DNA of 64,000 bases from Ruminococcus sp. (GCA_017472145.1 JAFUQX010000011.1:88930-152929); one strand, 5' to 3'; positions 40,943 through 50,891 are shown, numbered from the stretch's first letter. Notes: generated from the letters alone by a model not told the origin. Numbers and translations: made by a program.

Positions 40943-42379
40943 ATGACTGAAAAGAAATACCTGAAATGGTACAACAAAATCGGCTACGGCTCCGGAGATG
41001 TCGCAGGAAATGTGATCTATGCATTCATCTCCACATTCGTAATGATCTACCTGACCGACACAGCGGGACTGAATGCAGGCCTTGTCGGCACATTGATGAT
41101 GATTTCAAAGTTCTTCGATGGATTCACGGACATCATCTTTGGTGCACTGATCGACAAAACCAAGACAAAGATGGGGAAGGCTCGTCCATGGATGCTCTGG
41201 CCTTACATCGGCAACAGCCTGATGCTGATCCTGATCTTCGCAGTACCCACCGGATGGGGAGATGTAGCAAAATATGCATATTTCTTCATCACCTACACAC
41301 TGCTCAATGCCGTGTTCTACACCGCAAACAATATCGCCTATTCTGCACTTACCGCACTCATCACCAGAAATGGCAACGAACGAGTACAGATGGGTTCCAT
41401 CCGATTCATCTTCGCATTCAGCACAAGCCTTCTGATCCAGTCGATTACAGTGAAGGCCGTTGACTGGTGCGGCGGCGGTGCAGAGGGCTGGAGAAACATC
41501 GCCATCATCTACGCGATCATCGGACTTGTGATCAATACCATCTCCGTATTTTCCGTCAAGGAGCTGCCGGAAAAGGAAATGGAAAAGGAAAATCCTGCTG
41601 ACGAAGAGGCTGCAAAGTTCTCCGCAGACGCCTATCCGGATTTTGAGCTTGCAGATAAGGAACACCGCACTGAGGATGAAAGCAAGAGGTACTCACTCCT
41701 TGAGGCCGCAAAGCTGCTTCTTGCCAACAAGTACTATATCATCATCTGTGCAGTCTACATCCTCACACAGCTCTTCTCCGCAACGCTCAGCATGGGAATT
41801 TACTACATGACTTATATCCTCGGGGATGCAGATCTGCTGGGAACATTCTCACTGGCAATTAACATCCCAATGATCTGCGGTCTGCTGCTCACACCCTATC
41901 TGGTCAAGAAATGCAAGGGTATGTATAAGCTGAATCTCACAGGCTACCTGATTTCCACGATCGCAAGAGGACTTGTCATTGTGAGTGGATATATGCAGAA
42001 TATTCCTATGATGCTGATCTTCACAGGTGTTGCGGCAATCGCAATGAGTCCCATGCAGGGCGACCTGAACGCATTGATCGCAGCCTGCTCTGATTACACT
42101 TACCGTACAACAGGAAAGCGTATCGATGGAACCATGTATTCCTGCTCATCTCTCGGCGTAAAAATCGGCGGAGGGATTGGAACAGCCCTGACAGGCTGGC
42201 TTCTTGCGGCTGGTGGATATGTGGCTAACGCCGCAGTGCAGCCTGAATCCTGTATCAATATGCTGCACTTTATGTATCTCTGGCTTCCCATGATTTTAAA
42301 TCTCTTGATCACCATTCTGCTGTCCAGACTGACAGTCGAAAAGGCAAATGAGGATTGGGACAAATCACATAACTCTTAA
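40943..42379 (+). CDS. GPH-family sugar:cation symporter (lactose/galactoside transporter)
   Basis: A 478-residue MFS-type membrane transporter of the glycoside-pentoside-hexuronide family (MelB/LacS type), starting at ATG 40943 with AAAGGAGAGAG upstream. It has about 12 hydrophobic segments. Family motifs are near the N-terminus, KIGYGSGDVAGNVIYAFIST and DGFTDIIFGALIDKTKTKMGKARPW (loop 2-3, residue 60-85, quoted in part), and TGKRIDGTMYS in the second half. There is no C-terminal IIA domain as in streptococcal LacS. Its place before lacZ points to lactose or another beta-galactoside as substrate. A charged central loop (about 225-265) is longer than usual. Confidence 0.88.
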   Translation: MTEKKYLKWYNKIGYGSGDVAGNVIYAFISTFVMIYLTDTAGLNAGLVGTLMMISKFFDGFTDIIFGALIDKTKTKMGKARPWMLWPYIGNSLMLILIFAVPTGWGDVAKYAYFFITYTLLNAVFYTANNIAYSALTALITRNGNERVQMGSIRFIFAFSTSLLIQSITVKAVDWCGGGAEGWRNIAIIYAIIGLVINTISVFSVKELPEKEMEKENPADEEAAKFSADAYPDFELADKEHRTEDESKRYSLLEAAKLLLANKYYIIICAVYILTQLFSATLSMGIYYMTYILGDADLLGTFSLAINIPMICGLLLTPYLVKKCKGMYKLNLTGYLISTIARGLVIVSGYMQNIPMMLIFTGVAAIAMSPMQGDLNALIAACSDYTYRTTGKRIDGTMYSCSSLGVKIGGGIGTALTGWLLAAGGYVANAAVQPESCINMLHFMYLWLPMILNLLITILLSRLTVEKANEDWDKSHNS

Positions 42380-42393
42380 AGGAGGACATTTTT

Positions 42394-45321
42394 ATGAAAC
42401 CTACACCCCAATGGCTTGCAAACCCTGAAATCTTTGCAGTGAACAGAGAAAAGGCACACTCCGACCACCTTTGTACCGTGAACGGACAGCAGCTCAGGCA
42501 GTCCCTGAACGGCACTTGGAAATTTTCCTACACCGAACAACCCGTGGACCGACCTGCTGATTTCTACAAGCCCGATTTTGATGTGACAGGCTTTGATGAT
42601 ATCATAGTCCCCGGACATATTCAGATTCAGGGCTATGACAGACCGCAGTATGTCAACACCCAGTATCCTTGGGAGGGACAGGAAAGCCTCGTTCCTCCGC
42701 AGATTCCGCAGAAGTGCAATCCTGTGGGAAGCTACGTGAAGTTCTTTGATGTTGACGAATCACTTCTTGGCAGGGAAACGTATATCAGCTTTCAGGGCGC
42801 AGAAACAGCCATTTATGTATGGCTCAATGGTGCATTTGTAGGCTATGCAGAGGACAGCTTCACGCCTTCTGAATTTAATATCACGCCTTATCTGAAGGAA
42901 AAGAACAACAAGCTTGCGGTGGAGGTTTACCGCTACAGCACAGCAAGCTGGCTGGAAGATCAGGATTTCTGGAGATTTTCAGGGATCTTTCGTGATGTGT
43001 ATCTCTACGCAGTTCCCGGAATTCACGTTCGTGATATGAAGATTACCGCTGATTATGATTATGAAAACGGCAGCGGTGTTTTAACAACAGCGCTTGACAT
43101 TGTGGGAAACAGCGATTACTCCGTAAAGCTCACTCTTACCGGCCAGGACGGAAACAAGGTTTATGAGAGCGACGCAGCGAATGGATCTGCTTCCATTCCC
43201 GATGTTCAGCCTTGGAGTGCAGAAGCGCCCAACCTTTACACCCTCACCGCAGAAATTATTGCTGATGGCCAAATAATTGAAACCGCAGAAACAAAGGTCG
43301 GCTTCCGTACCTTTGAGCTGAAAAACGGCATTATGTGCCTGAACGGAAAGCGCATTATTTTCAAGGGCATCAACCGCCACGAATGGAATGCTGAAGGCGG
43401 CCGGGCTGTGACCGAAGAAGATATGCTCTGGGATATCCGCTTCATGAAGCAGAACAACATCAACGCAGTCCGCACCTGCCACTATCCGAACAATTCTCGC
43501 TGGTATCAGCTTTGCGATGAGTACGGTATTTATCTGATCGACGAAACCAATCTGGAAACGCACGGGGCCAACGAGCTTGTGCCTGCGTCTGACGAAAGGT
43601 GGCTTGGAGCCGTACTTGACAGGGCCAGATCCATGTATGAGCGTGACAAGAATCACGCAAGCATTCTCATTTGGAGCTGCGGCAACGAAAGCCACTGCGG
43701 CGATGATATTGCAGCAATGGCAGACTACTTCCACGAGGCGGACAGGACCAGACTGGTGCATTATGAGGGCGTGTTCTGGAATCGGAAGTACAACCACATC
43801 ACGGATATGGAAAGCAGAATGTATGCAAAGCCCTGCGAGGTTGAGGAGTATCTGAAGAAGAATACCGGCAAGCCTTACATCAGCTGCGAATATATGCACG
43901 CCATGGGGAATTCTCTCGGCGGCATGAAGCTGTACACAGACCTTGAAGATCGGTACGAAGCCTATCAGGGCGGCTTTATCTGGGACTATATCGACCAGTC
44001 CCTTTACAAGGACGGCGTTCTGGTATACGGCGGCGATTTTGATGACAGACAGTCCGACTATGGCTTTTGCACCAATGGCCTTGTTTATGCTGACCGGACC
44101 TGCTCTCCGAAGGTGAGCGAAGCAAAACAGCTTTACTCAAATGTCAGAATGCGCCTTGAAAATGGTGTGCTGACTGTAGAAAACAGAAATCTGTTCATTG
44201 ACACAAGCGGATATATTTTCAAGGTTATCCTTGAAAAAGAGGGAGCGATCCTCGCAGCAGAAGAATATCTTCTGAGCATTCCGGCTGGTGAAATGGGCCA
44301 CGTTAAAATTGGTCTGACTGTCCCCGAAACGGGCGGTGAGTATGTACTGACAGCATCCGCAGTTCTCGCAGAGGACACCATCTGGGCTGCAAAAGGACAC
44401 GAAATCAGTTTTGCACAGGAAGTTGTGGAAACGCCCGCAATCAAGGCTGAAGCGGCTGCTCCGAAAGCGGAAATCGTCTATGGTAATTTCTCCATCGGTG
44501 TACATGGCGAAAACTTCTCTATGCTGTTTGACAAGCGTGAGGGCGGCGTAAGCTCTCTGATTTATAACGGCACAGAATACATCACAAGAGCGCCCAGGAT
44601 CAGCTTCTGGAGAGCGATGACCGACAATGACACCGGTGCAGGTTATCCCTTTGCAATGGCACAGTGGCAGATTGCTGGCAAATGTGCAAAGCAGACCGGC
44701 TTTGACACAAAGAAAAATGCGGACCGCCTTGATGTGACCTATACATTTGCCGCACCGACTGTTCCGTCCTTCGAATACAAGGTGACATACACCGCCTATT
44801 TTGACGGCCGGCTTGGTGTTCGTGCAGAATATCCCGGAGTCAAGGGAAGGCCCGATGTTCCGGTGTTTGCCATGGATTTCAAAATGAAGAAACAGCATGA
44901 CAATTTCACATTCTACGGAATGGGTCCGGATGAAAACTACATTGACCGCAATAACGGCGCAAGACTTGGCGTATATACATCCACAGCACAGGACAACTTT
45001 ACAAGGTATCTGTGTCCCCAGGAATGCGGCAACAGAACGGGCGTGAGATATGTGAATGTCTACGATGAAAACGGCGCTGGTCTTGGCTTTACAGCGACAG
45101 AAACACCCTTTGAAATGAGTGTTCTGCCCTACAGTGCATACGAGCTTGACCATGCTCTGCACCGTGAGGAACTTCCCGAGCCGAACTATACGTGGGTTCG
45201 CATTGCCGCAAAGCAGATGGGCGTGGGCGGTGATGATTCCTGGGGTGCGCCGGTGCATCAGGAATACAAGCTTCCGGCTGATACGCCTATGACACTGGCG
45301 TTTGAGATCGGTCCGCTTTAA
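42394..45321 (+). CDS. lacZ: Beta-galactosidase, GH2 family (LacZ type)
   Basis: A 975-residue five-domain GH2 beta-galactosidase, slightly shorter than E. coli LacZ (1023). The sugar-binding jelly-roll domain covers about residues 35-215 (SLNGTWKFSYTEQP, ISFQGAETAIYVWLNG), then Ig-like and TIM-barrel domains. Catalytic residues lie in IWSCGNESHCG (acid/base Glu near 431) and ISCEYMHAMGNS (nucleophile Glu near 499). The small-chain domain is at about 700-975 (FYGMGPDENYIDRNNGARLG). No signal peptide is seen, so it acts in the cytoplasm on imported lactose. AAAGGAGG precedes the ATG, 14 bases after the transporter stop. Confidence 0.96.
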   Translation: MKPTPQWLANPEIFAVNREKAHSDHLCTVNGQQLRQSLNGTWKFSYTEQPVDRPADFYKPDFDVTGFDDIIVPGHIQIQGYDRPQYVNTQYPWEGQESLVPPQIPQKCNPVGSYVKFFDVDESLLGRETYISFQGAETAIYVWLNGAFVGYAEDSFTPSEFNITPYLKEKNNKLAVEVYRYSTASWLEDQDFWRFSGIFRDVYLYAVPGIHVRDMKITADYDYENGSGVLTTALDIVGNSDYSVKLTLTGQDGNKVYESDAANGSASIPDVQPWSAEAPNLYTLTAEIIADGQIIETAETKVGFRTFELKNGIMCLNGKRIIFKGINRHEWNAEGGRAVTEEDMLWDIRFMKQNNINAVRTCHYPNNSRWYQLCDEYGIYLIDETNLETHGANELVPASDERWLGAVLDRARSMYERDKNHASILIWSCGNESHCGDDIAAMADYFHEADRTRLVHYEGVFWNRKYNHITDMESRMYAKPCEVEEYLKKNTGKPYISCEYMHAMGNSLGGMKLYTDLEDRYEAYQGGFIWDYIDQSLYKDGVLVYGGDFDDRQSDYGFCTNGLVYADRTCSPKVSEAKQLYSNVRMRLENGVLTVENRNLFIDTSGYIFKVILEKEGAILAAEEYLLSIPAGEMGHVKIGLTVPETGGEYVLTASAVLAEDTIWAAKGHEISFAQEVVETPAIKAEAAAPKAEIVYGNFSIGVHGENFSMLFDKREGGVSSLIYNGTEYITRAPRISFWRAMTDNDTGAGYPFAMAQWQIAGKCAKQTGFDTKKNADRLDVTYTFAAPTVPSFEYKVTYTAYFDGRLGVRAEYPGVKGRPDVPVFAMDFKMKKQHDNFTFYGMGPDENYIDRNNGARLGVYTSTAQDNFTRYLCPQECGNRTGVRYVNVYDENGAGLGFTATETPFEMSVLPYSAYELDHALHREELPEPNYTWVRIAAKQMGVGGDDSWGAPVHQEYKLPADTPMTLAFEIGPL

Positions 45322-45336
45322 TAGGAGGAGTCTGTT

Positions 45337-46629
45337 ATGAACATTCGTGACGTATTGCAGAAGCTTGAAAACAATGCGTTTTTCAAGGCATTTGAAAAGC
45401 TGTATGGTTCTTCCGAGGATACACTTCGCTGTCAGAAACAGCGTTATCTGAATGCGGTGCAGAAATTCGCCGAGCTGTACCCGAAACAAAAGGAGATCCA
45501 TATCTACTCCGCACCGGGCCGAACTGAAATCGGTGGAAACCACACCGACCACCAGCATGGCTGTGTGCTGGCAGCGGCGGTAAATCTGGATGCAATCGCA
45601 GTAGCCGCCTTCCATCGGGATGGTGTGATCCGTGTAAAATCCGAGGGCTATGACGCATTCACAGTGAAGCTAGATGACCTGTCCGTGCAGTCCTCTGAAA
45701 CAGGTACACCTGCTGTTATCCGTGGTATTGCGGCGAAGTTCAGCAGTCTGGGCGAAGAGATAGGCGGCTTTGACCTGTACTGCACCTCCGATGTACTCAG
45801 CGGCAGCGGGATTTCCTCCTCGGCGGCATTTGAAACGCTCATCGGCACGATTATCGACAGCTATTACAATGATAACAAAGCAGGTGCAGTGGAGATCGCA
45901 AAGATCGGGCAGTTCGCAGAGAATGTCTATTTCGGCAAGAAAAGCGGTCTGATGGATCAGATGGTTTCCTCCGTGGGAGGACTGGTTTCCATCGATTTCT
46001 ACGATACGGAAAATCCCGGAATGGAGCGATTTGACTTTGACTTTGAGCAGCATGGCTGCGGCCTGTGCATCACGGACACCAAGGGCAGTCACGCCGATCT
46101 CACAGGAGATTATGATGCGATCCGCAGCGAAATGGAGGAGATCGCTTCATATTTCGGTAAACCCTATCTGCGTGAGGTCAGTGAAACCGCATTCTATGAT
46201 GCGATTCCGAAGCTCCGTGAAACCTGTTCTGACCGTGCGATCTTGAGAGGTGCGCATTTCTTCTCCGAAAACAGCCGGGCCTTGCAGGAAGCGGAAGCGC
46301 TGAAGGCAGGGGATATGGAAGAATTCCTCCGTCTTGTAAATGCATCAGGAGATTCCTCCGCCCAGCTTTTGCAGAATCTTTATAGCAATTCTCAGCCGAT
46401 GCAGCAGCAAATCCCTCTTGCCATCATGATGAGCAAGCGTATCCTGGATGGCCGAGGTGCAGTCCGGGTTCACGGCGGCGGCTTTGCAGGCACGATCCAG
46501 GCTTTCGTGCCGCTGGAGCTTGCGGACACTTATGCAGAAGAAATGAACCGTATCTTTGGTGATGGTTCATGTCAGAAACTTCATATCCGTCCTGTGGGCG
46601 GTGTGGAACTCACAAAGGAGGAAGCGTGA
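45337..46629 (+). CDS. galK: Galactokinase
   Basis: A 430-residue GHMP-family galactokinase that makes galactose 1-phosphate. Family motifs: the galactose-binding signature APGRTEIGGNHTDHQHG near residue 57, the ATP loop VLSGSGISSSAAFETL near 148, and the third GHMP motif VRVHGGGFAGTIQAFV near 375. TAGGAGGAG precedes the ATG. It lies between lacZ and galT, so the three enzymes would take lactose to UDP-galactose and glucose 1-phosphate (Leloir pathway), needing a galE from elsewhere. Confidence 0.95.
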   Translation: MNIRDVLQKLENNAFFKAFEKLYGSSEDTLRCQKQRYLNAVQKFAELYPKQKEIHIYSAPGRTEIGGNHTDHQHGCVLAAAVNLDAIAVAAFHRDGVIRVKSEGYDAFTVKLDDLSVQSSETGTPAVIRGIAAKFSSLGEEIGGFDLYCTSDVLSGSGISSSAAFETLIGTIIDSYYNDNKAGAVEIAKIGQFAENVYFGKKSGLMDQMVSSVGGLVSIDFYDTENPGMERFDFDFEQHGCGLCITDTKGSHADLTGDYDAIRSEMEEIASYFGKPYLREVSETAFYDAIPKLRETCSDRAILRGAHFFSENSRALQEAEALKAGDMEEFLRLVNASGDSSAQLLQNLYSNSQPMQQQIPLAIMMSKRILDGRGAVRVHGGGFAGTIQAFVPLELADTYAEEMNRIFGDGSCQKLHIRPVGGVELTKEEA

Positions 46630-46633
46630 TTTT

Positions 46634-48124
46634 ATGATCTGTGGTGCTGTACAGAAGCTCATTGATTATGCAGTAAAAAATGAGCTTATCACAAGTGATG
46701 ATATTTATGTTGTCCGCAATCAGCTGCTGGAAGCGTTACAGCTTGCTGACTGGAAGGAAAATGATGCTGTATACAGCGGCGAGTCCATTGACGAGATCCT
46801 GTGTCCGCTCATTACATATGCCTGTGAAAATGGTATCATCAGCGATTCCGCAAATTCCCGTGACCTGCTTGACACAAAGTTGATGGGGATCCTCACGCCC
46901 ATGCCAAGAGAAGTGATTGCAGAATTTCGCAGGCACTATTCCGAAAGTCCCCGAAAGGCAACGGACTGGTATTATGATCTCAGCAAGAAGCTGAACTATG
47001 TCCGTGCAGGACGGATCGCAAAGGATCTGAAATGGACATATGATTGCGAATATGGCACGCTGGATATTACCATTAACTGTTCCAAGCCTGAGAAGGACCC
47101 CCGTGACATTGCGGCGGCTAAGATGCAGAAGGCAGCAGCGTATCCCAAATGTCAGCTTTGCCCTGAAAATGCAGGCTTTGCAGGTCATGCAGCTCATCCG
47201 GCCAGACAGAATCTGCGTCCTGTTCCTCTGACCGTGAACGGAGAGAAATGGCAGCTTCAGTATTCGCCCTACGGCTACTACAACGAGCACTGCATTGCGT
47301 TCAATGAAAAGCACATTCCCATGGTCATTGATGCGGCCGTATTCGGGAAGCTGTTTGATATTATTGATATCCTGCCTCATTACATCATCGGCTCCAATGC
47401 AGATCTGCCCATTGTTGGCGGTTCGATTCTGAGCCATGAGCATTTTCAGGGCGGCCGTTATACCTTTGCAATGGCGAAGGCTCCCATTGAATACGAATTC
47501 AGCATTGAAAGGTATCCTGACGTAAATGCAGGTATCGTGAAGTGGCCCATGTCCGTGATTCGTGTCTGCTCCGAAAACAGAGATGAGCTTGCAAAATGCT
47601 GCAATGAGATTCTTGAAAAATGGAGAGCATATACCGATGAAAGTGTAGGGATTTTCGCTGAAACAGACGGTATTCCGCACAACACTATTACTCCCATCGC
47701 AAGAAAGAACGGGGAACTTTACGAGTGTGACCTTGTGCTGAGAAATAACATCACAACAGCGGATCGTCCTCTGGGCGTATTTCACCCCAGTCCATCACTT
47801 CATCATATCAAGAAAGAGAATATCGGTCTGATCGAGGTCATGGGACTGGCGATACTTCCTGCACGGCTTGCAAAGGAAATTGCCATGCTGGAGGATGCGA
47901 TGCTGAATGGTGGAAATCTTTACGCTTGTCCGGAACTTACGCACCACGCACAGTGGGCAGAGGATATTCTGAAGCGTTATCCCGAATTCTGTGAGGAGAA
48001 TGCAAGAGCCATTCTGGAACAGGAAATCGGCAAAGTGTTCCTTGAGGTACTTGAGGACGCAGGTGTGTTCAAGAGGACGGATGCAGGCAGAAAAGCATTC
48101 CTGAATCTGGTATCTTCATTATAA
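46634..48124 (+). CDS. galT: UDP-glucose--hexose-1-phosphate uridylyltransferase, Firmicute type
   Basis: A 496-residue type 2 galactose-1-phosphate uridylyltransferase, the form of Gram-positives, which exchanges UMP between UDP-glucose and galactose 1-phosphate. The N-terminal helical part (MICGAVQKLIDYAVKNELI) is typical of this form. Further on are CQLCPENAGFAG near 197, YYNEHCIAFNEKHIPM near 218 and the SHEHFQGGRY segment near 265, which contains the conserved His cluster. The ATG at 46634 is used; a longer in-frame start at 46556 lies inside galK and is rejected. GGAGGAAG lies in the end of galK. The operon ends here. Confidence 0.95.
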   Translation: MICGAVQKLIDYAVKNELITSDDIYVVRNQLLEALQLADWKENDAVYSGESIDEILCPLITYACENGIISDSANSRDLLDTKLMGILTPMPREVIAEFRRHYSESPRKATDWYYDLSKKLNYVRAGRIAKDLKWTYDCEYGTLDITINCSKPEKDPRDIAAAKMQKAAAYPKCQLCPENAGFAGHAAHPARQNLRPVPLTVNGEKWQLQYSPYGYYNEHCIAFNEKHIPMVIDAAVFGKLFDIIDILPHYIIGSNADLPIVGGSILSHEHFQGGRYTFAMAKAPIEYEFSIERYPDVNAGIVKWPMSVIRVCSENRDELAKCCNEILEKWRAYTDESVGIFAETDGIPHNTITPIARKNGELYECDLVLRNNITTADRPLGVFHPSPSLHHIKKENIGLIEVMGLAILPARLAKEIAMLEDAMLNGGNLYACPELTHHAQWAEDILKRYPEFCEENARAILEQEIGKVFLEVLEDAGVFKRTDAGRKAFLNLVSSL

Positions 48125-48130
48125 AATGAC

Positions 48131-48172
48131 AAAGGCCCCTCCGAGAGAAAAATTCTCCCAGAGGGGCCTTGT
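48131..48172 (+). terminator. Hairpin ending the lac/gal operon
   Basis: AAGGCCCCTC and GAGGGGCCTT form a 10-bp stem with an inner GAGAG/CTCTC-type extension. On the minus strand the downstream run is TTTGTCATTTT, so it works at least as well in that direction. Confidence 0.7.
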
Positions 48173-48362
48173 GTTAAATCTCTTTCGAGGGGACATCGCC
48201 GTGGGCGAGCGAACAAGGCCGCTTTCCCCTTGTTCCAGCGCTTTGATAAATTTCCAATGCCGAATCCCAGCCGCCAGCTTGGCTTTTTCTCCCTGCTCTA
48301 TAAATCCTGCAATACACACTTTATTTTTGCGGCATAGGTCTGCTTTCCTTGTGGGGTGCTTT
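48172..48362 (-). repeat. Structured intergenic element, possible dispersed repeat
   Basis: Between two convergent genes lies a GC-richer stretch with several small hairpins (GAACAAGG/CCTTGTTC near 48209-48234, GCCAGCTTGGC near 48283, CGCCGTGGGCG near 48198). On the minus strand it has an open frame of about 66 codons with fairly regular composition that runs through the terminator, so I do not call it a gene. The look is that of a repetitive extragenic unit. Confidence 0.35.
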
Positions 48363-50891
48363 TTATTTGTTCAGGAGTTCTCTCTTCATAATGCAGAGAT
48401 CGAACACATCCAGTTTTTCATCCTCATAGAGATCGCCGGCCTGCCAGTCTGCAAGTGTGGTCTCCGGTACGCAGAGCAGCCACTTCTGAAGTGTGACGGC
48501 ATCGAGGACAGAGAACGCTCCGTCTGCATTGACATCACCACGCACCTTTTCCGGCTCATTCTGCGACATCATGGACGCTGTCAGGAAAATCATTGCAGCA
48601 TTGCCGTAGATCGTATTTTCATTGGTCGTCCATTCGCCATCACTGTCAATGTAGCACTTTCCGGTAAACTTTGAAAGATGGGGATTATTGCTGTCATTTG
48701 CACCTTCGGTAAAATATCCGGCAGGACACTGATAGGGGTCAAGCTTTGCGTCCTTTGAATAAATCGCACTAAAGATATTCTCTACGCTGTTCTCACCACA
48801 TCCGGAAACATAGCTGAACGAGAGCGGATTGACGCCAAGCAGATAATGGACGTGATTTTCAATGCTTGTCTGTACATCCTCCTGTACTGCGCCATAGGTT
48901 ACAAGGTCGCCGAGCATAAGGGTCATGGCGGATTGTGCGGTATACTTGTTGGAGCCCCACCAGAAGCCCCATCCGGGCATTTCAAGTCCCCATGTATCAT
49001 ACTTCAGCATTCTTGCACGCCATGTATCATACTGTGCAAAGGTCTCAGTGATTTCTGATGCAGGCGCTTCGTTTCCGTAGAGATAGTGGAAGAATCCAAG
49101 GAAAGACTTTCCGGAATGTCCATAGCCAATGCAAGCGGCCTTGAAGAAGTTATTCACGCTTTCTGCATTGCAGTTCGCAATCAGATACTCCTCATACTCG
49201 CTTGCATCCTCACCTTTCAGCGTAAGCGCACGGTAGAGGGTACCGGCCGCCTGGAAGCGGCTTCGCTCAAAGTCAGCCTCCTTGAAGGTATAGGTGCGGT
49301 TTGCTGCACCGATGGAAGTATTAAGCGTATTTGACGGGTCATTGATCCAGTCCCATGCACGCAGAGATGTTTCAAGACACTGCTCCGCAAAATCCGCATA
49401 CGCAGGAATATCCTTGTATACGATATATGCATGTGCAAGCACTGCGGCCATATCCGCTGTTGCAAGATGGTCGCGCAGGTCGGTTTCGGATGCATCTGAT
49501 TCATGATTGGAGGTTCTGTAAAGTGTATCCTCAATATAGATCACATTGTCATCATCACTGTAATTTGCGGCTGTATAGAACGAGCCGTCCTTACTGCTGT
49601 GTTCAAGCTTGAGAAGCATATCAAGCTCATATTTTACTTCTGACAGGATTCCTGGTGCATCGACATAGTTCGGATGATCCGGATCCGTTTCGGGAATATT
49701 CATTTCAAGTTCAGCAAACACTTCTGGATTCATTTCATAGGCCAGGAGCAGATCGCTCACGGAATTAGCACCCGGAGTAACATATTTTCCGTAGTCTCCG
49801 GCATCATACCAGCCGCCGGAAACATCAAAGGTTTCCGCATCGGGATTGTCTCTGTCAGACCATTTCTTTACGGTAATATCGCCCGGATGCAGGTTTTCTC
49901 TTGCGAAGATTCCGGCATATTTTTCCTCGATCTCCATTCCCTGACGCTGATAATAATAATATTTTGTCAGATTGCTGAGCAGATCATCATAGACGTTATT
50001 GCTGATTTCAAATTTTACCGAAGTCAGCGTATCCAGTTCAAGTCCATTTGCTGTATCATAGGGCGAGCGTGCAGACTCGTCCAGTCCCGTATTTGGAATG
50101 CGAATGTAATATGTACCCGGCTCGGTAACCTCGTCAAAAGTGATCGTATGTACCATTTCACCAGAGAAGCTCTCTTCATAAACAGCATCGGAAAGCGTAC
50201 CGGATGCAGCGATCTCTTCCGTCTCTGCATTGATGATTTCATAGGTTTTGCCATTCAGCGAACCAAACTTTTCAAAATAGCTGACACGGGCCGTCTTTGC
50301 CGCATCGCAGTAATAACCGACCTGATCTACCTTTATCAGAGGATACTGGCGCTCGTCATCGGCAGAGGTGATCTTCACATTCTGAAAGGTAAGCGTATGG
50401 CCGCTGGGTACTCCATTTACATAGACGAGCCAGAAATTGTCCAGATCAAAGCCGGAATCAGGATTTGCATCCACAAGCTCCTTGATCGGCAGTGAATAGC
50501 TCGTCCATTCAGCACCTGCACTGATATCCTGATAGTCCTCCATATCGGTCCAGTATATCCGAACCGTTTCATTATGGCTTTTTGAGGTCAGTCCTATGTT
50601 GAACTCAACCGTTGATGAATTATCATTCTTCACCTCAAAACTCAGGCAGCCGTTCTCGTAATAGTCGCCCAGCAGGAAGGTTCTCCAGCAATTGTCCGGC
50701 GTCATATTCTGACCGCCCCAGCTTGCGGTTGTCCAGCTGCTTCCATTGTTGTCAATGAGGATGGTTTGCAGCTGAAGCCCGGGCGTTTCCTCAACGTCTG
50801 CTGCTGATAAATTCAGCGGGAGATGAGCAGACATCAACATGGAAATGCTGAGTACCAAGGCTATAATTTGTTTACCTGGAGCTTTTTTCAT
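48363..50891 (-). CDS. Secreted GH9 cellulase with CBM-like domain and type I dockerin
   Basis: An 842-residue cellulosomal endoglucanase. A signal peptide covers residues 1-31 (basic start, hydrophobic core, LNLSA end). A beta-rich module at about 40-178 looks like a carbohydrate-binding domain (WTTASWGGQNMTPDN, FWLVYVNGVPSGHTLTFQNV in part). An Ig-like CelD_N domain follows (185-300). The GH9 catalytic domain covers about 305-775, with SGGWYDAGDYGKYV near 358-371 (catalytic Asp pair), YLLGVNPLSFSYVSG, and the C-terminal catalytic Glu in TNENTIYGNAA. Residues 783-842 are a dockerin with two calcium repeats (GDVNADGAFSVLDAVTLQKW; GDLYEDEKLDVFDLCIMKRE). It would dock to a cell-surface scaffoldin. 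Confidence 0.96.
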   Translation of the reverse strand: MKKAPGKQIIALVLSISMLMSAHLPLNLSAADVEETPGLQLQTILIDNNGSSWTTASWGGQNMTPDNCWRTFLLGDYYENGCLSFEVKNDNSSTVEFNIGLTSKSHNETVRIYWTDMEDYQDISAGAEWTSYSLPIKELVDANPDSGFDLDNFWLVYVNGVPSGHTLTFQNVKITSADDERQYPLIKVDQVGYYCDAAKTARVSYFEKFGSLNGKTYEIINAETEEIAASGTLSDAVYEESFSGEMVHTITFDEVTEPGTYYIRIPNTGLDESARSPYDTANGLELDTLTSVKFEISNNVYDDLLSNLTKYYYYQRQGMEIEEKYAGIFARENLHPGDITVKKWSDRDNPDAETFDVSGGWYDAGDYGKYVTPGANSVSDLLLAYEMNPEVFAELEMNIPETDPDHPNYVDAPGILSEVKYELDMLLKLEHSSKDGSFYTAANYSDDDNVIYIEDTLYRTSNHESDASETDLRDHLATADMAAVLAHAYIVYKDIPAYADFAEQCLETSLRAWDWINDPSNTLNTSIGAANRTYTFKEADFERSRFQAAGTLYRALTLKGEDASEYEEYLIANCNAESVNNFFKAACIGYGHSGKSFLGFFHYLYGNEAPASEITETFAQYDTWRARMLKYDTWGLEMPGWGFWWGSNKYTAQSAMTLMLGDLVTYGAVQEDVQTSIENHVHYLLGVNPLSFSYVSGCGENSVENIFSAIYSKDAKLDPYQCPAGYFTEGANDSNNPHLSKFTGKCYIDSDGEWTTNENTIYGNAAMIFLTASMMSQNEPEKVRGDVNADGAFSVLDAVTLQKWLLCVPETTLADWQAGDLYEDEKLDVFDLCIMKRELLNK

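Noticed and set aside
48119-48319. A 66-codon minus-strand frame between galT and the cellulase
   Set aside because: No ribosome binding site, it reads through hairpins and into the galT end; better seen as part of a structured intergenic element.
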